Assembly: GCA_900316305.1 (NCBI GenBank)
Contig: ONCM01000015.1
Coordinates: 1-55,638, forward strand
Direction of reading: 5' to 3'
DNA: 55,638 nt
Source of the DNA: an uncultured Bacteroidales bacterium
GTDB lineage: Bacteria; Bacteroidota; Bacteroidia; Bacteroidales; WCHB1-69
Shown: one piece after another, positions 28,307 to 35,581 of the stretch
How the letters are laid out: each line of letters opens with the position of its first letter
How positions within the stretch are numbered: position 1 is the first letter of the stretch
Program-made: the position numbers and the translations under genes
Notes under the pieces: model-generated
Databases searched by the model: none
What the model was told of the DNA's origin: nothing
Seen by the model: only the letters and a program-made list of their open reading frames with translations

Positions 28307-29184
28307 GTACGGATATAATCCACTGCCTGCATATTACGCAGTGACACCACGTCTATCCAACCACTTTCGATGGGATAGACGTGGTTGTTTTTTACAGCCT
28401 TGAGTAAGGTATAAGGATAGCGCGACACAAAGGCGTCCTTGTCCTCCTGGCGCACCACGATGATGTCGGGATCAACTTTGAAGAGGTATTCGCGACTGAT
28501 GTTCCAGCCCGTAAGCGAGTCACCGGCGTTACGGGCACCTGCCAATTCGATAATTTCCTGAATATGCGTGTTTTTCGGGGCAGTAAAATCACCTCCATCC
28601 CCGAATCCAACCACATAATAGACGCATTTGCGGTTTTCGGGTGCGGGTGCATTAGCTTTCCGTTCGGCAATTTTCTCTTTCCATTTTGCGGCTTCGGTGT
28701 TCCCCTTCTCTTCATGCTGCGTAATTTTCCCGACCACTTCCATCATCTCGGCCATGCCCTCCAGCGACGACTCCTCCACAATGCAAATCACCGGAATGCC
28801 CATTTTTTCGATAGCATCCACGTCTTTCTGAGATATCATTGAGCCTATAAGCACCACATCTGGATGCAACGAGAGCAGCACCTCGAAGTTGATGTTATGC
28901 ATTCCTCCAACTTTAGTAATTTTCTCAGTTTCAGGCGGATAGTTACAAAAGTCGGACACACCGACGAGTTTGTCCTGCGCCCCCACGAGGAACATCACCT
29001 CAGTAATAGCGGGCGAAATGGAGACGATCCGCCGTGGAGCCGTGTCCAGCTGTACCTGCCGGTGATAGGAATCTTCCCACGTGAAAAAGGCTTCCTTTGG
29101 GGTGCTTTTCGGGGAATTGCATCCAGTAAAAAACAGTGCCATCCCCAACATCAAAACAGCGAAAAAACGAACAGTTCTCCTCAT
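28288..29184 (-). CDS. BtuF/FhuD-type ABC substrate-binding lipoprotein
   Basis: A 298-residue lipoprotein (lipobox LFFTGC) with the helical-backbone fold of class III binding proteins. RRIVSISPAITEVMFLVGAQDKLVGVSDFCNYP is the N-lobe start, HPDVVLIGSMIS and IPVICI follow, and DPDIIVVR marks the C-lobe. The family carries cobalamin, haem or ferric siderophores. Because mutA and nrdJ in this window depend on B12 enzymes, cobalamin is attractive but unproven; no BtuC, BtuD or TonB receptor is adjacent. The ATG at 29184 is chosen because the signal peptide starts there. Confidence 0.83.
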   Translation of the reverse strand: MRRTVRFFAVLMLGMALFFTGCNSPKSTPKEAFFTWEDSYHRQVQLDTAPRRIVSISPAITEVMFLVGAQDKLVGVSDFCNYPPETEKITKVGGMHNINFEVLLSLHPDVVLIGSMISQKDVDAIEKMGIPVICIVEESSLEGMAEMMEVVGKITQHEEKGNTEAAKWKEKIAERKANAPAPENRKCVYYVVGFGDGGDFTAPKNTHIQEIIELAGARNAGDSLTGWNISREYLFKVDPDIIVVRQEDKDAFVSRYPYTLLKAVKNNHVYPIESGWIDVVSLRNMQAVDYIRTLTIDR

Positions 29185-29210
29185 AAACAAACGGATTTTG
29201 AAAACGGCGG

Positions 29211-29218
29211 CAAAAATA
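29211..29218 (-). promoter_or_regulatory. -7 box for the binding-lipoprotein gene
   Basis: The minus strand reads TTTATTTTTGCCGCC, 27 bp before the ATG at 29184. Confidence 0.65.
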
Positions 29219-29258
29219 AAAAAATCCCCCACCAAAATGGAAGGGGATTTGTTTCATT

Positions 29259-29356
29259 GTAGAGACGTTTCCTGAAACGTCTCCGTAGATACGCAATACA
29301 TCATATCTAGAGACGCGATACATCACATCTAGAGACGCGATACATCACGTCTCTAC
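29259..29356. repeat. GTAGAGACG palindrome, expanded composite copy
   Basis: An imperfect palindrome (29259-29283) is followed by a 22-bp direct repeat (unit beginning ATCTAGAGACGCGA, at 29305-29326 and 29327-29348), ending in CGTCTCTAC at 29356. It lies 4 bp from the mutA stop. Confidence 0.75.
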
Positions 29357-29360
29357 AGGG

Positions 29361-31208
29361 TTATTTCAACAACAATTGGTTGTATTTTCTCAAATATTCC
29401 AAGATATTGACTCTCACGTGGATGAAGTCATCCGTGCCAGCCTCTTTGAGCGCGTCAATGCACTCGGTGGGGTTGCCGGCCACGAGGAACGGCGTGTTCG
29501 GGAACTGTGCCTTGCACTGCTTAGCTGCCTCCACACCGAGGGTGGCGTACTCCTCGTCGGAGCTACAGACCACGATGAGATCGGGTTTCGCATCGCCAGC
29601 GGCCTTCACGCCCTCTTCCACGGTCGGGAAACCGGCGGGCTCCACGATTTTGTAGCCGGCACAACCGAAGAAGTTGGTGATGAAGCCAGCGCGCGCCTGA
29701 CGCATGGCCAGATTACCGACTTTCAGCAGGAACACAGACGGACGATGGTTCTTGGCAGCATATTTCTCAGTATCCAAACGCAGCTCTTCGAATGCCATGG
29801 CACCGCGATAAGTTTTCAAACCCTCGCAGTCGTCCTTCTTCACACGCTCGATTTTGTCGGCCATCGTTTCATTGATGTTCGGATATTGGTTGGTGCCGAG
29901 CAAGATGTAACGACGGGTGGCGATATTCATGTCACGTTTCTGGCAACTGGCTTCGATGGCCTCGCGCATAGAACCGTTTTCGATAGCTGCGAGTGCACCG
30001 CCCTGTTGCTCAGTGGTTTGAAACAGCTTCCAGGCGTTTTCCGCAATGGAGTTGGTGAGGTTCTCCACATAGTAGGAGCCAGCGGCGGGATCGACCACGC
30101 GGTCCATGAAGGCTTCCTCCTTGAGAATCACCTGTACGTTGCGGGAGATGCGGCGGGAGAACTCGTCAGATTCCTTGTAGGCTACATCAAACGGTTGCAG
30201 CGAGATGGAGTCGGAACCGCCAATGGCTGCCGACATACCCTCGGTAGTACTGCGCAACATGTTGACATACGGATCGTAAAGGGTTTTGTTCCAAGTAGAT
30301 GCAACGGTGTTGATATGGATTTTGTACGCGCAATCGCATTCCGGCTTGTACTGGGCCACCATCGTGGACCAGAGCAGACGCGTAGCGCGCAACTTGGCGA
30401 TTTCCATGAAATAGTTGGAACCAACGGAGAGCGTGAGCTGCATCCGGGAGGCCACCTTTGCGGGTTTGACGCCCTTTTCGGTGCAGAAGGCAAGGTATTC
30501 GTTGGCCATATTGAGTGCGTAAGCCAACTCTTGAACGATAGTCGCACCAGCGTTGTGCAACACGATGCCATTCACGTTAATCACCTTAAAGTTCTTCATA
30601 CAGCCATTCAGCTCTATCAGTTCGACGGCTTGCTGCATGTCTTCCTCGGCGGACTTCCAGAACTTGTTGTGACGCAGACGATAGGTCAGCGGGTCAAAGT
30701 TGAGGCTGCCAGACACTTTCTCCTTGTCGAAATTATTGGCTTCCACGTAGTTGACGAAACGTTTCATCAAATCCAGATAGCTCTTCACGTGGTTGAACTG
30801 CACACCGTTGACGTTCAAGTCAATATCTTTCAACAACGTGGCCAAAGCCGCATCGCTGTCAATATTGGCGGCGTTGAAGGCGATACAGGTGGCACCGCGT
30901 TTCAAGGCATCCACGGCAATGGCGTTCGCCTTGGCAGGATCGGCCTCCTCAATTTCTTGAACGATATCCCAGTGGTTGTCACGGGCTTTCGTGCCACGCG
31001 TGTAAGGAAACTCGTTCGGCATAGTCTTCAGGTAATCCAAATCCTGAAGATTTTCAGCGCGATAATACGGACGGACTTGGAAACCTTCGTCAGTTCTCCA
31101 GACCAATTTCTTCTCGTAATCGGCGCCTTTAAGGTCTTTATTGATGGTAGCTTCCCACTGTTCCGTGGTCACGGGCGGGAATTCGGTGAATAATTTTTCG
31201 TCGTTCAT
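29361..31208 (-). CDS. mutA: Methylmalonyl-CoA mutase small (beta) subunit
   Basis: A 615-residue subunit of the heterodimeric mutase that interconverts succinyl-CoA and methylmalonyl-CoA, part of propionate formation in Bacteroidales. The N-terminal TIM barrel (WRTDEGFQVRPYYRAENL, SYYVENLTNSIAENAW, ARRYILLGTNQYPN-like) is followed by a flavodoxin-like domain at about 470-615. That domain lacks the DxHxxG cobalamin ligand, as expected for the non-catalytic subunit (ARAGFITNFFGCAGY occupies the place). The catalytic mutB gene, usually directly downstream, is not here. The start at 31208 avoids a longer TTG-initiated frame through the promoter. Confidence 0.92.
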   Translation of the reverse strand: MNDEKLFTEFPPVTTEQWEATINKDLKGADYEKKLVWRTDEGFQVRPYYRAENLQDLDYLKTMPNEFPYTRGTKARDNHWDIVQEIEEADPAKANAIAVDALKRGATCIAFNAANIDSDAALATLLKDIDLNVNGVQFNHVKSYLDLMKRFVNYVEANNFDKEKVSGSLNFDPLTYRLRHNKFWKSAEEDMQQAVELIELNGCMKNFKVINVNGIVLHNAGATIVQELAYALNMANEYLAFCTEKGVKPAKVASRMQLTLSVGSNYFMEIAKLRATRLLWSTMVAQYKPECDCAYKIHINTVASTWNKTLYDPYVNMLRSTTEGMSAAIGGSDSISLQPFDVAYKESDEFSRRISRNVQVILKEEAFMDRVVDPAAGSYYVENLTNSIAENAWKLFQTTEQQGGALAAIENGSMREAIEASCQKRDMNIATRRYILLGTNQYPNINETMADKIERVKKDDCEGLKTYRGAMAFEELRLDTEKYAAKNHRPSVFLLKVGNLAMRQARAGFITNFFGCAGYKIVEPAGFPTVEEGVKAAGDAKPDLIVVCSSDEEYATLGVEAAKQCKAQFPNTPFLVAGNPTECIDALKEAGTDDFIHVRVNILEYLRKYNQLLLK

Positions 31209-31230
31209 ATTCCTTTTATATTTGAGCGGG

Positions 31231-31238
31231 CAAAGATA
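31231..31238 (-). promoter_or_regulatory. -7 box for mutA
   Basis: The minus strand reads TTGTATCTTTGCCCG, 23 bp before the ATG at 31208. Confidence 0.7.
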
Positions 31239-31310
31239 CAATTTTTTTAGGTTAAAAGGTCAGAAGGCAAACCTAATATTATTCATGGTCTTATCCGATT
31301 CTATTTGCAT

Positions 31311-31360
31311 GGCTTTTGGCTGTTAGCTTTTGGCAATTGGCTAACAGATAACAGCCAATT
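31311..31360. repeat. Heptamer array, GGCTNTT / AACAGCC family
   Basis: GGCTTTT, GGCTGTT, AGCTTTT, GGCAATT, GGCTAAC then AGATAAC, AGCCAATT. The two halves are complementary and can pair. Confidence 0.75.
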
Positions 31361-31400
31361 AATAATAAAAATAGTTTATGTGGGCAAACTATAAAAAATG

Positions 31401-31408
31401 TATCTTTG
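31401..31408 (+). promoter_or_regulatory. -7 box for the DRTGG / RsbW-like / hydrogenase-like operon
   Basis: ATGTATCTTTGCGG, 39 bp before the ATG at 31447. Confidence 0.7.
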
Positions 31409-31446
31409 CGGATTATTTTCATCAATCATTGTAGAAACCATTAGAA

Positions 31447-31794
31447 ATGACAATCGAAGAAATCAAAAACCTGGTACAAGGTGAGGTAATTTGTGGTGAA
31501 GAGTATTTGGACCATCCCATCAACAGCGTTTTCGCTTCAGATCTGATGAGCGATGTGCTCACCTTGAAAGACATCAACAACTTGCTGCTGCTCACGGGAT
31601 TGAGCAATCTGCAATCCATCCGCACGTGCGAAATGTCAGACATCCAATACATGCTGATCGTGCGTGGCAAGGAGGTGACGGAGGAGATGAAGGAGCTGGC
31701 CGAAGACAACGACATGGTCATCATCCGGACGAAGTTCTCCATGTACAAGACCTCCGGCATTTTGTACAACGCAGGTCTTCCTGCAGTTTATTAA
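31447..31794 (+). CDS. DRTGG-domain-like protein
   Basis: A 115-residue protein that reads as one DRTGG-type domain: IEEIKNLVQGEVICGEEYLDHPINSVFASDLMSDVL is the start, and KGKEVTEEMKELA-like and NDMVIIRTKFSMYKTSGILYNAG-like segments end it. DRTGG domains are thought to bind small ligands or regulate. In other anaerobes (for example Thermotoga hydrogenase loci, from memory) such proteins lie beside an RsbW-like ATPase and an [FeFe]-hydrogenase-related protein, the order seen here. The next gene starts 27 bp later. Confidence 0.75.
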   Translation: MTIEEIKNLVQGEVICGEEYLDHPINSVFASDLMSDVLTLKDINNLLLLTGLSNLQSIRTCEMSDIQYMLIVRGKEVTEEMKELAEDNDMVIIRTKFSMYKTSGILYNAGLPAVY

Positions 31795-31821
31795 TCCGAT
31801 TATTAACCAGAATCTTACATT

Positions 31822-32235
31822 ATGAATTTTGTCTATCACGTTGAAGGCGGCGATTTCACCAACGCGGGGTCCACATCCAGCCAGGTGAAACGGATGCTTA
31901 AGAAGATCGGGGTGAGTCCCGAAATTGTGAAGAAAACGGTCGTGGCCCTGTACGAGGCGGAAGTCAACATTGTGGCACACGCCTACCGCGGCGACATCAC
32001 CGTTGATTTGGAAGAGGATCACATCAAGATCGTGCTCGATGACGAAGGTCCCGGCATTCCCGACATTGACAAGGCCATGCAGAAGGGCTATTCCACTGCC
32101 TCCCAGAAAGTTCGGGAGATGGGATTCGGTGCCGGCATGGGCCTCCCCAACATCAAGAACAATTCCGACTCGCTGAACATCACCTCCGAAGTCGGCAAAG
32201 GCACCACCATCGAAATGATCAATTATTTTCAATAG
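31822..32235 (+). CDS. RsbW-like anti-sigma/serine kinase-type ATPase
   Basis: A 137-residue stand-alone GHKL ATPase domain. The N box is YEAEVNIVAHAY, the G1 box DDEGPGI and the G2 box FGAGMGLPNIKNNSD. There is no sensor, dimerisation or receiver domain, as in RsbW and SpoIIAB, which phosphorylate an antagonist and bind a sigma factor. No RsbV-like antagonist or sigma gene is in the window. Its position between the DRTGG and hydrogenase-like genes suggests that the module signals a redox or hydrogen state; this is inference. Confidence 0.85.
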   Translation: MNFVYHVEGGDFTNAGSTSSQVKRMLKKIGVSPEIVKKTVVALYEAEVNIVAHAYRGDITVDLEEDHIKIVLDDEGPGIPDIDKAMQKGYSTASQKVREMGFGAGMGLPNIKNNSDSLNITSEVGKGTTIEMINYFQ

Positions 32236-32246
32236 AAACACGCCAT

Positions 32247-32274
32247 GTAGAGACGTTTCATGAAACGTCTCTAC
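32247..32274. repeat. GTAGAGACG palindrome, copy 5 (perfect 28-mer)
   Basis: It is identical to copy 3 at 15229-15256 and lies inside the presumed operon, between the RsbW-like and hydrogenase-like genes. Confidence 0.85.
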
Positions 32275-32282
32275 AGCCTCCT

Positions 32283-32347
32283 TTAACCGTTAACCATTAA
32301 CCTCTAACCTTCTAACCTCAATAACCTATAACCCATAACCTATAACC
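32283..32347 (+). repeat. Heptamer arrays, TTAACCN merging into ATAACCN
   Basis: TTAACCG, TTAACCA, TTAACCT, CTAACCT, TCTAACC then ATAACCT, ATAACCC, ATAACCT, ATAACCT, ending 8 bp before the ATG at 32356. Confidence 0.85.
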
Positions 32348-32355
32348 TTTACATT

Positions 32356-33732
32356 ATGGCAGTAGATTTCCACCACGCATTAAAATTCAAATACGACCTC
32401 TGCATCGGCTGTTCCCACTGCACGGGCGTCTGTCCCACCAGCGCCATCCATGTGGATGACGGTCATCCGGTGCTAGACCCGAACCGCTGCGTCGATTGCG
32501 GCCGCTGCTACGTGGCCTGTCCGGTGAACGCCATCTATATCGAGCAGGATGACTTCCAAACGGTGTATGACTATAAATACCCTGTTTTGCTGGTGCCCTC
32601 TATCTTTTTGGCGCAGTTCGAGGAGAAAATCCGCGAGCGCACCATCCTCTCTGCGCTGCTCCACATCGGCTTCAAGTATGTGTATGAAGTAGAGAAAAGC
32701 GTGGATTTCATGAAGGAGTATCTTCGCAGGGATATGGAAGGCGGCAACGCATCACTTGAGAAACCGGTCATCTCCTCTTTCTGTCCGGCTATCGTGCGCC
32801 TCATTCAGGTCAAATTCCCGGTTTTGGTGGATAATATCTATTTGTCAAAGGCACCGTTCGACATGACGGCCGAATATATCAAGAAAAGCCTGACGGAAAA
32901 AGGAGTGAAACCAGAGGATATCGGCATTTTCTATGTGTCACCGTGCGCCGCGAAGATTGCCGCCATCAAGAGTCCCGTGGGTGAGGATAAATCTCCCGTG
33001 AATGGGGTTATTAACATGAACTATCTGTACAGCAAGGTATTGCGTGTAATTAAGACGGGCGAATACAAGATGTGCGACGAGTCGGTACGTTTCCACCGGT
33101 TGTCGAAAGCCAGCATCACTTATCCGCTCACCGGCGGCGAAACCAAGATGCTGCGCACCGGCCGTAACCTAGCCATCGACGATATTCACAACGTCTCCGA
33201 ATTCCTCGAAAAGGTGGAAGACGAGGATATTCAAGATATTGATTTCCTTGAACTTAGAGCCTGTGACGGCAGCTGCTGCGGTGGTATCCTCACGGCCGAG
33301 AACCGTTTCCTCATGATTGAGCGCCAGCGCAAAAGAATGGCGAAATGTTCCGAAGAGGTGGATGCGGAAGACAACGACTTGCTTAACTATTTCGACTATC
33401 TGGCCGACAAACGGCACGTGAGTGTGGTGGAGCCGCGTTCCATGGACAAGATGGACGACAATGTGGCGGCGGCCATGCAGAAGATGAAACGGGCGTTCGA
33501 GATCAACCAAAACCTGCCGCAGGTCGATTGCCACCTGTGCGGCTACCCCTCCTGCAAGGCGCTCGCCGATGCCGTGGTCACCGACAAGGCTCAGATCCAG
33601 CAGTGCATTTTTGTGCAACGCGCCATGGAGCACTACGACCTCATGACCCCCAAGGAGGCGCACGACATCTCCGCCAAGGTCTGGGGCGCGAAAAAGACGG
33701 ATCCCACGATTGCGAAAAACCTGAATCTTTAA
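32356..33732 (+). CDS. [FeFe]-hydrogenase-like protein with altered active-site motif
   Basis: A 458-residue cytoplasmic protein. Two [4Fe-4S] ferredoxin motifs come first (Cys16-19-22-26 and 45-48-51-55). The hydrogenase core follows: L1 reads SSFCPA (Cys143; catalytic enzymes have TSCCP, so the proton-shuttle Cys is Phe142). L2 is SPCAAK (Cys197, Lys200) and L3 is RACDGSCCGG (Cys303, Cys307). All four cluster-ligating cysteines are therefore kept. An extra Fe-S domain follows (CHLCGYPSCK with a later Cys near residue 417). This pattern fits the sensory or non-canonical hydrogenase groups more than an H2-producing enzyme. Maturases HydE, F and G are not in the window. Confidence 0.85.
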   Translation: MAVDFHHALKFKYDLCIGCSHCTGVCPTSAIHVDDGHPVLDPNRCVDCGRCYVACPVNAIYIEQDDFQTVYDYKYPVLLVPSIFLAQFEEKIRERTILSALLHIGFKYVYEVEKSVDFMKEYLRRDMEGGNASLEKPVISSFCPAIVRLIQVKFPVLVDNIYLSKAPFDMTAEYIKKSLTEKGVKPEDIGIFYVSPCAAKIAAIKSPVGEDKSPVNGVINMNYLYSKVLRVIKTGEYKMCDESVRFHRLSKASITYPLTGGETKMLRTGRNLAIDDIHNVSEFLEKVEDEDIQDIDFLELRACDGSCCGGILTAENRFLMIERQRKRMAKCSEEVDAEDNDLLNYFDYLADKRHVSVVEPRSMDKMDDNVAAAMQKMKRAFEINQNLPQVDCHLCGYPSCKALADAVVTDKAQIQQCIFVQRAMEHYDLMTPKEAHDISAKVWGAKKTDPTIAKNLNL

Positions 33733-33735
33733 AAT

Positions 33736-33763
33736 GGTTATTGGTTATAGGTTATTGGTTATT
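33736..33763 (-). repeat. Heptamer array, GGTTATN family
   Basis: GGTTATT, GGTTATA, GGTTATT, GGTTATT, 4 bp after the hydrogenase-like stop; it is the complement of the ATAACCN family. Confidence 0.85.
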
Positions 33764-33774
33764 GAAGCTGTGTG

Positions 33775-34665
33775 ATGGAGTGTTTTGGGGGAATATTTTG
33801 GGAGGCGTTGAAGGAATCGGTATCCATCACGCTATTGGTATTGTTGTTGATGGCCATTATTGAGTCCATCAACATCACATCCTCAGGAAAATTGTTTCAG
33901 AAATTGCAGGGACGGCCAGTGGCGGCTGTGGCGTTGGCGTGCCTGTTGGGTGCGATACCCGGTTGTGCCGGCGGTTTTGTAGTGGTGTCAATGTTCACGC
34001 ACCGGCTGCTCTCCTTTGGTGCACTGATGGCCGGGATGGTGGCCACTTTCGGCGATGAGGCACTCTTCCTCGCCGCACAAAGTCCGAAATATGCCCTCCT
34101 GCTGACCGGAATACTGTTCGTTATCGGTTTTATCGTTGGACTAATACTGTTGAAAATACCTGAAAACAAGATCGTTGACTTCGGCGATCACAACTTCGTC
34201 ATCCATGAAGAGCACCAACATACGCATACGGATCCTGAAGATCACCATTGGCGAGAGCGGGTGACGCATTTTTTACGCGAGCACGTGTGGGAACATGTCA
34301 TCAAAAAACACGCTCTCACCCTCTTCCTCTACGCTTTCGGCACCTTACTAATACTCGGAATCCTCAACCATTTCGTTGATTTGCAATCCATTATGGAGAA
34401 TAACGTATGGACCAAATGGTTACTGCTGCTGATTGCGGTGGCTGTGGGTTTCCTGCCCGTTTCCGGTCCGCACCTTATCTTCGTGATGCTGTTCCTCCAA
34501 GGCAGCATCCCTTTCGGCGTACTGCTGGCCAACTCCATCGCCCAAAACGGTCACGCCGGCATCCCGCTCATGGCTCAGTCGAAACGCAACTTCCTTATCA
34601 TGAAAGCCATAACCATGGCAATAGGATTGGTAATAGGAACCACAACTCTTTTAGTTAGCAGTTAG
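33775..34665 (+). CDS. Putative metal/arsenic permease (ArsP_2-like) with His-rich loop
   Basis: A 296-residue inner-membrane protein with eight to ten helices in two halves: SVSITLLVLLLMAIIESIN, GAIPGCAGGFVVVSMFTH and ALMAGMVATFGDEALFLAA in the first, AVAVGFLPVSGPHLIFVMLF and LLANSIAQNGHAGIPLMAQS in the second. The repeated Pro-Gly-Cys/Ser-Gly-Pro motifs match my memory of the predicted 10-helix heavy-metal exporters. The loop between halves is rich in His (EEHQHTHTDPEDHHW), a likely metal-binding site. Substrate is unproven. It follows the hydrogenase-like gene by 42 bp; GTG at 33772 is an alternative start. Confidence 0.78.
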   Translation: MECFGGIFWEALKESVSITLLVLLLMAIIESINITSSGKLFQKLQGRPVAAVALACLLGAIPGCAGGFVVVSMFTHRLLSFGALMAGMVATFGDEALFLAAQSPKYALLLTGILFVIGFIVGLILLKIPENKIVDFGDHNFVIHEEHQHTHTDPEDHHWRERVTHFLREHVWEHVIKKHALTLFLYAFGTLLILGILNHFVDLQSIMENNVWTKWLLLLIAVAVGFLPVSGPHLIFVMLFLQGSIPFGVLLANSIAQNGHAGIPLMAQSKRNFLIMKAITMAIGLVIGTTTLLVSS

Positions 34666-34687
34666 TAGTTAGTAGTTAGCAGTTAAT
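34653..34687. repeat. Heptamer array, AGTTAGY family, overlapping a gene end
   Basis: AGTTAGC, AGTTAGT, AGTTAGT, AGTTAGC, AGTTAAT. It encodes the last residues (LVSS and stop) of the permease. Confidence 0.8.
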
Positions 34688-34733
34688 GGGGAATTAAGAT
34701 ATGAATGAAGAATAGTACTTATACCCCTCTTCA

Positions 34734-34782
34734 TTCATAATTCATAATTCTACATTCTACATTCTGCATTCTACATTCTACA
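34734..34782 (+). repeat. Heptamer array, TTCATAA then TTCTACA
   Basis: TTCATAA twice, then TTCTACA, TTCTACA, TTCTGCA, TTCTACA, TTCTACA, ending 2 bp from the stop codon of the 5-alpha-reductase-like gene. Confidence 0.85.
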
Positions 34783-34783
34783 T

Positions 34784-35572
34784 TTAATAGATGTACGGAA
34801 ATATCTTGTACCGTTTCAGCGAGGTAAACTCTTCGCCGAAAAACTGCGTGTAGCGTTCATAGACGGCTTTGGAACGCGGGATGATATTGGCCATGCTCCA
34901 GATAAGGAACACCGCACCGGCCCATGACCATGTGAGGATGGCAAAACCGGCCCATTCGAGAATCTCCCCGAAGTAATTGGCGGAGCTGATCTTCTCGAAC
35001 ATCCACCCATGCGGAATGTAGTAGTTGTTGTCTGTCACATCGCTGCGCAAATTGCGTATCACACGGTCGGAGTGCAAGTTAACGACCATTCCAAACAAGA
35101 ACAGTGCCGTGCCGAAAAGAAATTGCGGTGACCAGAACCAAGAAATCGGATAGGCGTCTTCCGGAGAGAAAAAGAAGAGCCAACCGCCCTGCATAATGGC
35201 GTTGAAGGTGTTAAACAACATACCCGTCATGATGATTGACAACGGCATCTTGCTCTGGCCCTTCATCAGCAGCGGAAAGATGAACGACCGCTGGAAATAG
35301 TGAAATTCGAAAAAGATGAACATCACGCAGGTGACTATGTTGAACGGTTTCACCCCTGTGGCAAAGGAGATGAAATAGAGCACCAACATGGTGAAAAAGA
35401 CCGGGCACTCCATGATGAACCAACCCAAATTGCTGCGGATGGAGACACCCCAACGGTTGTTAAAGGTCATACCGTATGCCGGCGTGACAAACTGCAGGAT
35501 AATGAAGACCAAGATGCCAAGAACGGTCATCACAGGCAGCAAATAGTGGTAAAATTGGGCAAAAAATTCCAT
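34784..35572 (-). CDS. Steroid 5-alpha-reductase-family membrane protein
   Basis: A 262-residue membrane protein with six to seven helices. The C-terminal half carries the 3-oxo-5-alpha-steroid 4-dehydrogenase pattern: HSDRVIRNLR, then YYIPHGWMFEKISSANY, FGEILEWAGFAI, a helix, and IPRSKAVYERYTQFFGEEF with KRYKIFPYIY at the end. In eukaryotes this family reduces the delta-4 bond of 3-ketosteroids, or polyprenols, with NADPH; gut Bacteroidetes homologues act on bile-acid and hormone intermediates. Length matches the 5AR family (about 255). No hydroxysteroid dehydrogenase is adjacent. It is in the same direction as the glycosyltransferase at 35582, with 9 bp between. Confidence 0.85.
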   Translation of the reverse strand: MEFFAQFYHYLLPVMTVLGILVFIILQFVTPAYGMTFNNRWGVSIRSNLGWFIMECPVFFTMLVLYFISFATGVKPFNIVTCVMFIFFEFHYFQRSFIFPLLMKGQSKMPLSIIMTGMLFNTFNAIMQGGWLFFFSPEDAYPISWFWSPQFLFGTALFLFGMVVNLHSDRVIRNLRSDVTDNNYYIPHGWMFEKISSANYFGEILEWAGFAILTWSWAGAVFLIWSMANIIPRSKAVYERYTQFFGEEFTSLKRYKIFPYIY

Positions 35573-35581
35573 AATAAAGGA

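Noticed and set aside
29376-31193. Long plus-strand frame opposite mutA (605 codons)
   Set aside because: Antisense shadow; mutA is complete and its domains are clear.
33733-34700. Mobile element border at the permease because of surrounding repeats
   Set aside because: The repeats are heptamer arrays without terminal inverted repeats, target duplications or transposase genes.
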